Below the pieces are notes generated by a model that worked only from the letters and a program-made list of their open reading frames with translations, searched no databases and was not told the origin of the DNA. The translations under genes and the position numbers were made by a program. From NCBI GenBank assembly GCA_030762895.1, contig CM061062.1, positions 237,385,379 to 237,449,378 on the forward strand: a stretch of DNA of 64,000 nt, written 5' to 3'. Numbering within the stretch: the first letter of the stretch is position 1; every line of letters begins with the position of its first letter. Shown one piece after another: positions 20,149-30,098 of this stretch. The DNA comes from Sophora flavescens. Taxonomy: Eukaryota; Streptophyta; Magnoliopsida; Fabales; Fabaceae.

Positions 20149-22540
20149 TGTAATATCCCAACTTTCACAATGATACTACTGAGTAATAATATAAAAACAT
20201 GGTTATAACATCAGGAATAATAGTTGAACATAGGAAATTTTGAAAATAAGTGAAACAAATTTCTACAAGATATTTTTGTAGAGTTGAACATATAATTGGA
20301 ATTAATTTAATATAAATAACCATTTAGCCCCTAATCAACAATTCAATTTCAATGTAAACATTGCCTCATAGTAAGACTCCAACTTTGATCCGGCTGTGAA
20401 AACTAACGTATCTTGGGACACTATTGGGTGACTGTCAAGCAATTTCCCGAACTTGCTTATCAGTTTCCAATATGTACCTGTTATCTCAAAACAAAGAGGA
20501 GCCTAGTGAGAAATGAATCTCAATGAGTTCCTGCTTCAAGCAAAGCATATTAGTAAACAATATATTATGTTTAATTGTCCTCGTTGAGTTATACATACTT
20601 ACTCATATGCACACATATCATAATTAACCTCACGTAGTGGTAAAGTTTCTCATAGCCAACTTACATCTCCATTTTGCCAGGTGTGCACTCCGTGGACTAA
20701 AGCAGGCTAAAGTAGGACTACTCAACTTTATACCACTACGGAATTATTCTCTTATAACTCATCCTTTCATCACCAGCTCTTTCGACTGGGTCCTTACTTG
20801 GATTGAGTTATTTACTGAATGTGAATCTAAGCATAGACATTTTAAGGAAAGAAACATTTACTAGGTACCTCAAGTGTGAGCGGAAATAAGGCACGCGTAG
20901 TTTAAACTGGTTGATACGACAGTCAGAGCTCTATGACAACAATTAGACGTCCCTTAATTGTTAGTACCATATCCTAGCCTCCAAAAAATGAAGGACTTAA
21001 CATCTCACCCACAATAATATTGTGGCCTTAAATAATGGCTAGAATAGTTTTGAAACCTTAAGTTTCACTAAACATAGACCATTCTAAGTTTTTAATGTCA
21101 TGCTATGATTCATTTTCTCATACTCTTCTCTAATGGAAGTCAAATGCATTAAATATTCATCAACCACAATCAACCGAATAGAGGATGCTTATCAATATTG
21201 GATGCCAAGCTATAGTTTACTTTTATGTATTATTGTTACACTACAAAACATTTTAAATTAACCGAAACTACCTTCATACAAGTATTTATTTAGAACTAAA
21301 ACATCAACAACACCTGCAGAAATTTCCAGTTTTTCATCCAACTTCTATGAATTTACCAAAATACCAAACGAAGTCGGATTTAGTCAAAAGACCACTCCCT
21401 GGAAAGCTAAATAAGTCTAATTTATAAATAAAATTTTAGTTTTTGAATACTGTTTACGAAAACTTACAGTTTTAACAACCAAGCTTCTGCACCCAGAAAA
21501 CAGGGCAGTTACAATACTCCAACTTATAACAGGTTTTTCTTCATCTATACTCAGTGTAAAACAGCCAAACAAGTACCTAATTTGTAGCATTTCGAGTCTA
21601 TTTTCAAGAAAAACAAGAATCATACCGAACAAAGCCCTATAGAAATAATTATAAGCAAAATACTGCACATATGTTTATACGGGTTTCTGACCAGTAATTT
21701 CATTTGGGACTTTTCACAAACAGATTACATGCATGCAATTGAAATAATTTATATCATCAATATGTACTCAACTGACTTCATATAATCAACATGCAGATGC
21801 CAAATCAAACAATAAAAGCAAGCAAATCAAAATTCCTAAGCTTGGATTTATGGTTACCAAGCACTAAGCTAAGGAAACTCACATAAGCAAGAATGGAGAT
21901 AGTGTGGTGGAGGTTTATTTCCTTAGAATTCCCTCCCTGATCTGACTTTGCTCCTCCTTGCACTCAAGTGTGGCTGCTCCAAACTCACTTCACAAGGAAA
22001 AATTGATGTTTGTTTCATGTTGATTTTGGAAGAAAACGAAAGAAGAAGAAGAAGAGAGGAGGTGGTAGAGGAGGCCGAATTTGTGAGATTCAAAGGTAGA
22101 GAATGGAGGCTTGGTTAGGTTTAGGGTTTGAAGAGGTAAAACATGGAGGTTCTGTGATGAAGAGGAAGAAGGGAGTTTTTTTTCTCCAGAAAATGGAAAG
22201 TGAGGGTGAGGGAGAGTCTTCGTATTTTATTTAAGAGAGGAGAGGGGTATGCATAGTAAAATAGGGGGTGCGACTAACAAATTAATAAAATCAGCTTTTT
22301 GAAATAAATAAAATATTTGTGATATATTAGAGTTAGGTACTTTCATAAAATAAATTATATCCTTTATAAATCTCTAAATAATTATATTTTCTTACTAAAA
22401 TATCTCTTAGCCAAATAATATAATTTGAAACTAAATTATAAAATATCATTTTATAATTATCAAACACTAATAATTATCACTGTACAAAAAATTGAACAGG
22501 TTAATAATAATTATCCCGCTTCTAAAACTGGTATGTGACA
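20149..22540 (-). repeat. LARD 5' LTR
   Basis: About 2392 bp, the partner of 13986-16375. The boundary is fixed on one side by the primer site and on the other by the resumption of MITE A sequence at 22541. Confidence 0.93.
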
Positions 22541-22718
22541 CTTTCATTAGTTTTTGGAAAAAAATCGTTTTTTATAATTAACTACTTTAAAAAAAATGAT
22601 TTTTATGATTGTAAACAAACACAAATCTGCTTCTGCTTTTCTTTAAAATCGCTAAAAATAATCATTAAATTATTTTGTAACAAAATCATTTATTTTTTAA
22701 TCTTAAACAAACGGGCTC

Positions 22719-23189
22719 TATATCCCATATTCTATTACCATTCCATTGCACCGAAAAATTTGAAGAGGTGATACAATTCATGATAGTACTAATCATATCA
22801 TTAGGTAAATGAATTTCCTCTAGACAATTCTTAATAAAATTCCAAGACAACCTATCACAAGCTTTTTCTAAATTTATTTTAATAGATATAAAACCTTTTC
22901 TTCCTTTCATTTTTCTCATGGAATGAATCATTTCATGGGCAATAATGATGTTATACTGGATATTTCTGCCAGGAACAAAACTAGCTTGATAAAGGGAAAT
23001 TAATCTACCTAAAAAAGGCTTAATTCTATTAACTAAAACTCTTGTAATACATTTATAAACCACGTTGCAAAGCGAAATATGTCTAAATTGAGAAATAAAT
23101 TCAGGATTATCTATTTTAGAAATTAACACTAAAAGAGTCTTATTTACCTCCTCAATTTTAGATGCATCACTCCATACCTCAAAGATAAA
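22719..23189 (-). pseudogene. LINE reverse transcriptase, N-terminal half
   Basis: Minus-strand frame with the RT fingers/palm start: LLVLISKIDNPE, then FRHISLCNVVYKCITRVLVNRI, then YQASFVPGRNIQ and KGFISIKINLEKACDRLSWNFI. The palm-A aspartate position (KIDLEKAYD-type in relatives) reads KINLEKACD, so the first catalytic Asp is Asn. The frame joins 13833 across MITE A and the LARD, and continues upstream across MITE B. Confidence 0.87.
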
Positions 23190-23506
23190 GAGTGCGTTTG
23201 TTATTACTTATTTTGTCAAAAAAAAATTATTTTTTAATTGAATAATTATTTTTAAAACTTTTAATGTGTTTGTCATTGATTTCGAAAATAATGAAAAACA
23301 GAAGAAAAAAAAATTAAGGGTTAAAATGAAAAACAACTTTCATTAACTTTCGAAAAAAAAAATCAGTTTTTATATATATTTAAAAAATGGTTTTTTTATT
23401 GTAAACAAATACAAATTTACTTCTATTTTTTTAAAATCTCTAAAAACAATTATTAAATTATTTTGTATCAAAATCATTTAATTTTTAATCTTAAATAAAC
23501 GGACTC
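23190..23506. mobile_element. MITE copy B (317 bp), intact
   Basis: It starts GAGTGCGTTTGTTATT and ends AAATAAACGGACTC, whose reverse complement starts GAGTCCGTTTATTT. It is flanked by AAA on both sides (23187-23189 and 23507-23509), a 3-bp duplication. Excising it restores the LINE frame across LFSFIFEVWSDAS. It is non-coding and very AT-rich. Confidence 0.85.
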
Positions 23507-24046
23507 AAAACTAAATAAGCTTTGATTTACCGTTTCCCAATTCCTTTGGAAGAAAAGAGTCTGGAAACCATCTACACCATGAGCTTCTAAAGGGCCCATA
23601 TTAAATATATCTTTCCTAACTTCATTCATGGAAACCACCCACTCAAATTATCTAGGTTCAAATCATCATAAAAAGGATACGCACATACAGTAAAGGGAGA
23701 AAACCTGTTTGCCACTTCCTCTGTAAAAAGATTGCTATAGAAGTTCATAACAATACTCATAATATCATAATTCCCCTCTGTCCATTCCCCAAAGCTGCTA
23801 AGAATTTGAAATGGAATTGCCGGACCATACTATATTTTGGTTCTCCAAAATCATGCACAAAGGATGATGGTCTGAATGTGCTCTAGGAAGAACATTCACC
23901 ACACCATCAAGAAACCGCAATCTCCAATCAACATTACACAAAGCTCTATCTATTCTTTTGAATATTCTTTCTCTTCCATTCCAAAGAGGCCCTTTCCATG
24001 TAAACCTTGACCCAGAGAAACATGGCTGTTTCAAGTAATGAGGCAC
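23507..24046 (-). pseudogene. LINE endonuclease C-terminal part and linker to RT
   Basis: The clearest block is 24046-23798: GSRFTWKG, then RIDRALCNVDWRLRF, then AHSDHHPLCMIL. The S-D-H triad at the end is the apurinic-like endonuclease catalytic His motif. Downstream toward 23507 the linker to RT continues in several frames with stops. The first half of the endonuclease is absent on this strand. Confidence 0.82.
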
Positions 24047-24117
24047 CCCATAATGGGGATGCCATGTTGATTAATGCTACCAGGTTGCCTGGTTTTTTTG
24101 TTATCAGTTTTTAATGC

Positions 24118-24290
24118 ATGTGCTAAATTGGAATGTTTGTGGGGCACTAGGAAAAAAGTTTGGGAGAGCTTTTAGACTCTTGGTGCGTACACACTAGCCT
24201 GACTTGGTCCTTGTTCAAGAACCTAGGTGTAGTGGTAAATGGTAATAGGGCGCTTGCTACCATAAAAAAGTTGGGTTTTAATCTTTCTAT
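24118..24290 (+). pseudogene. Inverted LINE endonuclease N-terminal fragment
   Basis: Plus-strand translation gives LNWNVCGALG (the catalytic Asn box), KFGRAFRLLVRTH, one TAG, then DLVLVQEPRCSG (the catalytic Glu box). These are the first 45 or so residues of an L1-type ORF2. It lies head-to-head with the minus-strand LINE whose endonuclease begins only at about residue 130, so it may be its inverted 5' end. Confidence 0.7.
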
Positions 24291-24427
24291 TCATCTATTC
24301 AAATAGTTTCTACTTTTAATAATAGATTATGATTCTATTTCTATGTCACAAAAACATTTTTTAAACTCATTCAAACTACTCATATTTTTGCAACAAAAAA
24401 ACTACTCATTTTTAACAAAAGTTTGTC
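24291..24427. other. Short AT-rich spacer
   Basis: No element is recognised. It contains a short repeated phrase around AAACTACTCAT and separates the LINE fragment from the SINE. Confidence 0.4.
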
Positions 24428-24600
24428 AGACATGTGGTTGGTTCAACTGGTAACAAGCTTGGGCTCCTTATGCAAATAGTTAAGGGTTCGATCCCTGACT
24501 TTTGTGTACGGAGAAAACTTAGTCAACCCTTAAATGTCGTTCAACATCTCGAGGGATTAGTCTCCATAGTTCCACGTGAAAGATACCATGACAAAAAAAA
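24428..24600 (+). mobile_element. tRNA-derived SINE
   Basis: An A-box-like TGGTTCAACTGG (near 24438) and a B box GGTTCGATCCC (24485-24495) lie about 40 bases apart, as in tRNA-derived promoters. A 3' A-run (24593-24600) ends the element. About 170 bp is a normal plant SINE length. I could not identify flanking duplications. It is not a functional tRNA gene, because no acceptor stem forms around the boxes. Confidence 0.65.
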
Positions 24601-24630
24601 GGCAACCGCTTAGAAGCTTCATATATGCTA

Positions 24631-24948
24631 CTCCCTCCGTTCTTTTTCTTTGTTAATTTAAGGTTTCTACACAAAAATTAAAAAATCATTAATGTCTTTA
24701 TATTTGTATCAAAATATCATTATTTCTACTATTAATTATTTACAAATTCCAAGTACATTTACTCCATACTCCACTAGCCATTTATGTACTTGGAAGATTT
24801 TGTGTATTTTCAAGGTATTTCAATTTAATTCTATTATAATGGTATATATGAAAAAAAAATGGTCAAATATATCTTGGGTTTATAAAACATCCATTTTTTT
24901 GGAACAAAAACAAATAGCTAAAATTATCAAAGGAAAAGAATGGGGGAG
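24631..24948. mobile_element. Stowaway-like MITE (Tc1/mariner)
   Basis: The left end CTCCCTCCGTTCTTTTTC matches the Stowaway terminal consensus. The right end, reversed, reads CTCCCCCATTCTTTTCC and stays similar for about 28 bases. TA precedes the left end; the right side has CA, so one TA copy has mutated. The body is AT-rich and has no credible coding function. Confidence 0.8.
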
Positions 24949-25210
24949 CAATAAACAATGCTTAAAAAAAATTAAAAAATTAAGGTACTAATGTCCCAAT
25001 TATAAATATTGGATTGGGGAAAACTAGGATCCCGTCTTTGCAACAATTACAAAAAGTTTTATCAATTAAATTACATATTCATGATTTATAGCTATATTAA
25101 TTTAATAAAATTCGTGACACACATAAATATTGTTAATATTCTTAGAATGTAACTTATTAAGATTTTTTTTAATGGAGGGTGTTGTTTCTTCTCTGCACAA
25201 AGGGAGATTC
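24949..25210. other. No gene recognised
   Basis: AT-rich spacer between the Stowaway-like MITE and the LINE ORF1 fragment. Confidence 0.4.
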
Positions 25211-25219
25211 TTCTTTCTT

Positions 25220-25554
25220 CTCCAGAAAAACCATTGGATGAAGGATTACAGGCTATGGTTCCTAAGGTGTCCTTTAGAGATAAAGTGACAGGGGACAAAG
25301 CTCCTCCAGTGACTCGTGATAAAGTGAACTTTTTGGAGAAGCAATTAGTAAAAATTGAACTGGAAGATGGTGATCGGCTGCGGCCCTAAGTTTTCTCGGA
25401 AAATAAGGTGTTCAAGGAGTTATGCCAATCATGAGAGGATGCATTGGTGGTGAAATTGTTGGTCAAGACAGTAGGGTATAATATAATGAGTGACATATTA
25501 AAGCGGTTTTGGAGACTTCGTGGGAAGTTTGATATTATTGATGTAGTTATTTTA
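25220..25554 (+). pseudogene. LINE ORF1 (DUF4283) fragment
   Basis: The reading VSFRDKVTGDKAPP, then LVKIELEDGDRLRP, stop, VF, then DALVVKLLVKTVGYNIM and KRFWRLRGKFDIIDV is the start of the DUF4283 domain found at the N-terminus of plant LINE ORF1 proteins. Two in-frame stops (TAA near 25387 and TGA near 25432) break it, and it ends abruptly at about 25554. It is a fragment with no ORF2 beside it on the same strand. Confidence 0.75.
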
Positions 25555-25753
25555 ATAGAATATTAAGTGATTATGAGGTTTGGTGTAAAAAATTATTAGT
25601 ATAACAATTTACTAAAATTGTTTAGTGATTACAAAAGATACAATTTTAGGATTAAATAAAAGTACAGGGGTTGCTCTCTACACGAACAAGCCCATGTACC
25701 CATTTGACGATATTTGGCTTTTGCCAAATACCAAGTCACATACATGTTTGAGT

Positions 25754-25757
<4 letters not shown>
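25555..25757. other. No gene recognised
   Basis: AT-rich sequence leading into the TA repeat that borders the pararetrovirus. Confidence 0.4.

Positions 25758-25822
<65 letters not shown>
25758..25822. repeat. TA dinucleotide microsatellite at the left pararetrovirus border
   Basis: About 65 bp of uninterrupted AT/TA repeat. Viral leader sequence begins within about 30 bases of its right side. Confidence 0.95.
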
Positions 25823-25824
<2 letters not shown>

Positions 25825-25834
25825 TAGATGAGGG

Positions 25835-26461
25835 ATTACGAAGTTACAGGAAGGGAAAAAGGGGAGGAGAGCAGGATGAGAAGTAAGAGAAACGACGGAA
25901 ATTTACAATATTAAAATAAATAAGTTAAAAGTTGCAGATTAAATTATAAAACATTAAACAAAAATAGTAAATGTAGAAATTTAAATCATAAAACCCATAA
26001 AGGCGGTTGAACCTGTCGGGATCTGGACAAATAAAGTAAAAAAGAAACCGGAACGGAGGCAGAGCCTCACCGGGACCGGTGGAGAGAGATGAGAGAATTA
26101 CTAAACCATGTATTTTATTGAAATACAAAAGTATTACAAAACAAGATTGAAAGATTGAAGTAGAAGGAGAAGGGGAACTGAGGAGAACTCACAAGATTAC
26201 TCAGAACCTACTCAGTTTCTCACACTACTATCTCTCTAAAACTTCGAATGCCCTTAAAAAGAGAGGAGCATCTTATTTATAGAGGATAAAACTACTATTA
26301 CAACAGTAACGGTAACATGACCTGAACTATTGTAATGATTAGTAAATAGTGTCGGTATCCTGACTGGAACTGTTAAGACCAGTGATGAACAGTGTCAGTG
26401 ACATAACTGGAACTATTCATGCCGGTAAATTGTTTGAAATCTTCTTGGCGAGTGACTGGAA
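25835..26461 (-). promoter_or_regulatory. Pararetrovirus promoter and leader, left copy
   Basis: On minus a TATA box CTATAAATAAG (26283-26273) is followed about 155 bases downstream by AATAAA (26119-26114). This spacing matches the caulimovirid arrangement, where the polyadenylation signal lies a short way past the transcript start to give a terminally redundant RNA. A GGCAGAGCCTCACCGGGACC block follows in the leader. A near-identical copy is at 30540-31210. Confidence 0.75.
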
Positions 26462-26644
26462 CTATTCATCATCACTCAGGTTAATTGTTGTGTCTATCCC
26501 ATAACAATCATCTTCATTATGATAAAATGGGTCAGAGTATTTTGAGCAAAGTTCCTCGTCTTCTACTTCATCAGACTGGGGGAGCTTCTGTTTGGATGAT
26601 GATAGAGGGAAAAGTGATCTTATGAACGGAGTTCCAAGAATCAC
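26462..26644 (-). pseudogene. Pararetrovirus deletion fusion: protease tail joined to last-ORF tail
   Basis: The 60-codon frame begins with a protease-type ILGTPFI motif. It then switches to an acidic Ser/Lys-rich tail with two Cys-type positions (SSKQKLPQSD, DEELCSKYSD). The same tail ends the last ORF at 31217-31330. The reverse transcriptase, RNase H and most of the last ORF are therefore deleted here. The frame stops just upstream of the promoter copy. Confidence 0.7.
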
Positions 26645-27045
26645 TTCATTTTTTAGATTCTTAACTAATAGAAAAGGGGTTTCTACTTGGAGACCTTGAT
26701 TTTCTATTAGTGCTTTTGACAGCTTGTAATTAATTCTAAGTTAAGAACCATTAGCTGCACTTAATCTTTCTGAAGTTTTTTCAAAGTATTTGTAGGAATT
26801 AATCCTTCCATGATACAATTTGAATCAGCACCTGTATCAAAAAGCGTTGTGGTATCAAGAACAAATTCTCCAATAATGATCTTGATCTCTATATAAAACA
26901 TTTGGATTTTTAATTGGTTAACTAAATTCAAGAATGCTTGATCATCCTCTTGATCGTTGCTTTCAGGAATTTAGTTAGGATTGCTGGTCTCATTATTTTT
27001 TATGATACTAGGCTCAGATCTGTCTTCTTGATCTGATTGAGATTC
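26645..27045 (-). pseudogene. Pararetrovirus aspartic protease fragment
   Basis: The active-site motif TLFDTGADSNCI is visible on minus at about 26820-26845. Several stops and shifts follow before the flap-like ILGTPFI at 26640. Caulimovirid proteases process the polyprotein; this copy is broken. Confidence 0.75.
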
Positions 27046-27849
27046 TTATGATTGGTTTTCTGCTATTTGTGATAGAATCATTTTATGAACGGATTGTTCT
27101 TGTTTTATTTCTTTTATTTCTTGTTTAAGATTCTTGATCTCTTGATGAAGATCTTGAATTGTTACGGGTTTCATTTGTTGGGCTTCAAGACGTTTAAGGA
27201 TTGCCTTAAAATCAAATTGATCTTTAACAATGACTTTGCCTTTATCCTTGGAATCCTTTTCCATTGAAGATTTCAGTTTGTCAAGATATTTTCTTCTATC
27301 TTCTAGATCAGAAGTTGAATTAACAACTTCAAAAAGGAGATCTTGCTCCTTAGTTAATACATTAATTTCTGGTGATGAATCAGAACTCTGGCTTCCAATA
27401 TCATCTTGTTGGATTTGATTAAGATCTTCAAAGAAATCAACATCTGATTCATCTGAAGTATCGGTTTGGATTAAAAGATTATTCAGTTGATCCTCAACTG
27501 ATGGTTCAAGGTTTAGGGCTTTAATATTTTTCTTAAGCCTGCAATATTTGCTAATATGGCCTGGTTTGCCACAATTATAACAAATAATTGCTTTCTTAGC
27601 AAACTTGTTGTCTGTTGCTGGTTTTGGCTTAAAGTCCGATTTAGGTTTTCTATAAGAAATTTTCTTATACTTAGTATACTTGGTATACTTAGACTTTTGG
27701 GGCCTATCCTCTGTTTTGGTAAAAGATTTGGATTTATCTTCTGGGCAAGGAGGTATACCAAATTGCTGACAGAAGGATCCTAAATCCTTTTTTACCGCCT
27801 TCTCTTTTTTGAATTGGTCACGGACTTTATCTTCCTTACGAAGTCTCAC
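27046..27849 (-). pseudogene. Pararetrovirus coat protein, C-terminal part with CCHC knuckle and coiled coil
   Basis: The 267-codon frame is lysine-rich at its start and contains a canonical C-x2-C-x4-H-x4-C knuckle (CYNCGKPGHISKYC, about residues 90-103). It then has an acidic stretch and a Glu/Lys/Gln heptad-like segment near the C-terminus (residues 225-260) likely to form a coiled coil. The knuckle binds the viral RNA in family members. The frame breaks before the N-terminal coat blocks at 28015-28982. Confidence 0.82.
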
Positions 27850-28014
27850 TCCTATTTTTTGAATGATTGCAACGAGTTATCCATAACTCAGTTTTTCATA
27901 TGGAATATTTCCATCTGGGGATTGAGCTATGAATTCATCCTTAACAATGTCTCCTAACGATGTCGGGAGGCCAGTTATGAATTTTTCTTTCCAAAATCTA
28001 TTCTGGCAATCTTC

Positions 28015-28392
28015 TCATGTGTAAACCCTAGTTAGGAAAGTATCTTTATACCACCTAAAACTGGATAATGATCTACACTTACGATTGGACAATAAATCGA
28101 CAAACCTATCTTTCCAAGTAGACGAGTCTCCCATAAAGTTTCCACAAATTGAGAAGATTAAAGTATTAACTGCATCTGGAATGGTTTGACCGTCACTGGT
28201 GAGGATCAGGGTTCCATCTGCTTCAGTTTTGATTGCACAAAATATATTTTCTTTTTGTTCATCGAAAAAAGAATATTCCCACCATCCTTTCAATTGGCCT
28301 GTAAACCCTGCAGTTAATATGTTGCAAATGACTTCTTCAGAACAGTCATTAGTTGTTTGATAAGATGTGGCCATCGTTGTCATATGTTGCAT
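28015..28392 (-). pseudogene. Pararetrovirus coat protein, middle part
   Basis: It encodes a tryptophan-containing block (GQLKGWWEYSF) and a conserved WKDRFVDLL stretch. The same block recurs on plus at 42167-42499. Frame breaks separate it from the knuckle-containing part and from the N-terminal part. Confidence 0.7.
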
Positions 28393-28424
28393 TGTGGTTA
28401 AGATTTGATATTCCGCTTGACCTT

Positions 28425-28982
28425 CTATGTTCCATTCATAGATGTTATTAGCAATAAAGCTTTTGAAGGTTGGAGTTTTTTCTTCAAGAAGTAAATCTGG
28501 AGGAGTTGCCCTAGGGTAGTAAAGTTTTGATGGTTTCTTCCAGGATTAAGAAAAACTGGATTAAGATTGATTGGTGGATTTTCTAATGTCTTTGGTTCAG
28601 GAGTAGTAGCCACAGTATCCGTTTCTGAGCTATCTTCATTTAAGACATTAATGGTTGATCCTTTGTTTTTTATAAGGGGTTGGCATCCTCGGGACACTGG
28701 TGGTGTTTCAGGAGCAACTAGCAGTTTTAATTTTTCATCAATTAAATCGATGATATCTTTTTCTTTCTTGATTGTTTCTTTTTCATTTTTTATTTCAGGG
28801 TTATTAAGAAGTTCCAGTCTTTCTCTAACATTCTTATTAACTTTGAAAGCTTTGAATAATGGTTTCTCTAAAGGATTTTCTTTCTTAACCCCTGAGGAAG
28901 ATGCACTAGCAGAGGTATCTTCTTTAGTTAACCTAGCACCTATAACTCGAAGGTACTTGTTTGTATAATTGGATTGTTCCAT
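28425..28982 (-). pseudogene. Pararetrovirus coat protein region, N-terminal part
   Basis: 185 codons, rich in Lys, Glu, Ser and Thr, with a KNEKETIKKEKDIIDLIDEK helix-type run. The equivalent plus-strand copy is at 41575-42120 with its own stops. No catalytic motif is present. Placement between the linker and the coat core suggests an N-terminal coat extension; this is inferred. Confidence 0.55.
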
Positions 28983-29029
28983 TAACTTTTGAATGTCTTG
29001 GGCATTGATTGGATCATCAATATTTTTTT

Positions 29030-29645
29030 ATTTGAATGGAGCAGCCATAATTGGTTTATTATTGATATTGATGTCTTTCACACCAGGGAGTTGATAAGAG
29101 TTATTTGGAGGTAACTCAGCTTTAACCAACTCACCATTTTCCATTTGCTATACTGTAATGACATTAGTGGTATTATCTGCAACTATCTTTGTTTGCCAAG
29201 GATAGTGAATTGAATTTTTGACTGCATAAGAATGGAACCAGTCAAAAAATGGGATATTTGTCTTAACGTTGTTAATAAATTGGTTAATTTTCTTGGATCT
29301 TATTCCTGTTTATTCCCTGATATTCATGCAAGAACGACTCTCTTTAAGGTTTCCATTCCTCAGAGTAAAAGTCATTTCTAAGGGATTCCTTCTCTATAAT
29401 GAACTCACAAATCATTATAAGATTCATTAAGGGAGGAATATGTTGGAGACTGAATTGATCGTTGATCATCTTCTGCCTGATAAATTGGTCTTGGGATGGT
29501 AGATGATGTATCTAATCCTTGTAAATTAATGTTGGAAGCTTGAGACACTGTGGAGAAAGATTGTCTCGAAGGGACAGATCTAAAATCTTCCGATCATCTT
29601 CTGCTTTAGTAACATCAGTAAGAAACAGTGTTGTCTCTCCTGATG
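29030..29645 (-). repeat. Tandem duplication in the pararetrovirus, downstream copy
   Basis: This unit (MP tail with internal deletion, plus linker) repeats the material at 29648-30420. Both linkers have the same opening block (NDQFSLQH-type in the upstream copy) and end in a SYQLPGVKD-type block. This copy lacks about 190 bases of the movement-protein tail. Confidence 0.75.
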
Positions 29646-29647
29646 TC

Positions 29648-30049
29648 CTAGTCTTTAACACCAGGGAGTTGATAAGAGTTATTTGGAGGTAACTCAGCTT
29701 TAACCAACTCACCATTTTTCATTTGCCATACTGTAATGACATTAACGGTATTATCTGCAACTATCTTTGTTTGCCAAGGATAGTGAATTGAATTTTTTAC
29801 TGCATAAGCATGGAGCCAGTCAAAAAATGGGATATTTGTCTTAACGTTGTTAATAAATTGGTAATAATTTTCTTGGATCTTATTCCTGTTTATTCCCTGA
29901 TATTCCTGCAAGAACCACTCTCTTTGAGGTTTCCATTCCTCAGAGTAAAAGTCATTTCTAAGGGATTCCTTATTTATAATGAACTCACAAATCATTATAA
30001 GATTCATTAAGGGAGGACTATGTTGGAGACTGAATTGATCGTTGATCAT
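29648..30049 (-). pseudogene. Pararetrovirus linker domain of unknown function, upstream copy
   Basis: 133 codons open, with several Trp and Tyr (EEWKPQREWFLQEYQG, then IPFFDWLHAYAVKN and VITVWQMKNGELV). It lies between movement protein and coat protein in both arms. I do not recognise the domain. Confidence 0.5.
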
Positions 30050-30098
30050 CTTCTGCCTGATAAATTGATCTTGGGATGGTAGATGATGTATCTAATTC

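Larger units (their letters stand above)
13986..22540 (-). mobile_element. Large non-coding LTR retrotransposon (LARD-type)
   Basis: Two long direct repeats of about 2.39 kb (13986-16375 and 20149-22540) flank 3.77 kb with no gag or pol homology. The repeats start TGTAATATCCC and end GTATGTGACA on plus, so the termini are TG...CA. The minus strand has TGGTATCAGAGCAG three bases after the upstream LTR (tRNA-Met primer site) and AAGAGGGGGAGTAA before the downstream LTR (polypurine tract). So it is a true LTR retroelement read on minus, replicated in trans by an unknown partner. No clear 5-bp target duplication is visible (left flank GCAAC, right flank CTTTC). Confidence 0.9.
13837..22718. mobile_element. 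MITE copy A (about 327 bp), split by the LARD
   Basis: The left part (13837-13985) starts GAGTGCGTTTGTTATT. The right part (22541-22718) ends AAACAAACGGGCTC, an imperfect inverted match. Both parts align with the intact copy at 23190-23506. The element is AT-rich and non-coding. The flanking TAT is a 3-bp duplication. Confidence 0.85.
11640..24046 (-). mobile_element. L1-type LINE ORF2 region, minus strand, carrying two MITEs and a LARD
   Basis: In minus-strand order the recognisable parts are endonuclease C-terminus (24046-23510), reverse transcriptase (23180-22722 and 13833-12900), zf-RVT region (about 12850-12200) and an RNase H-like domain (12179-11748). The total without insertions is roughly 3.2 kb, so the 5' part (ORF1 and the start of the endonuclease) is missing here. 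A MITE with a 3-bp duplication sits at 23190-23506. A second copy with a 3-bp duplication (13837-22718) is itself split by an 8.6-kb LARD. The 3' end is probably near the T-runs at 11581-11631. Many stops and substitutions make the LINE inactive. Confidence 0.85.

Noticed and set aside
24434..24500. Possible tRNA gene because of A and B box sequences
   Set aside because: No acceptor or anticodon stems fit around the boxes, and an A-tail follows at 24593; a SINE explains it better.
28567..28968. A 133-codon plus frame, hydrophobic
   Set aside because: It is antisense to the viral coat N-terminal frame on minus.
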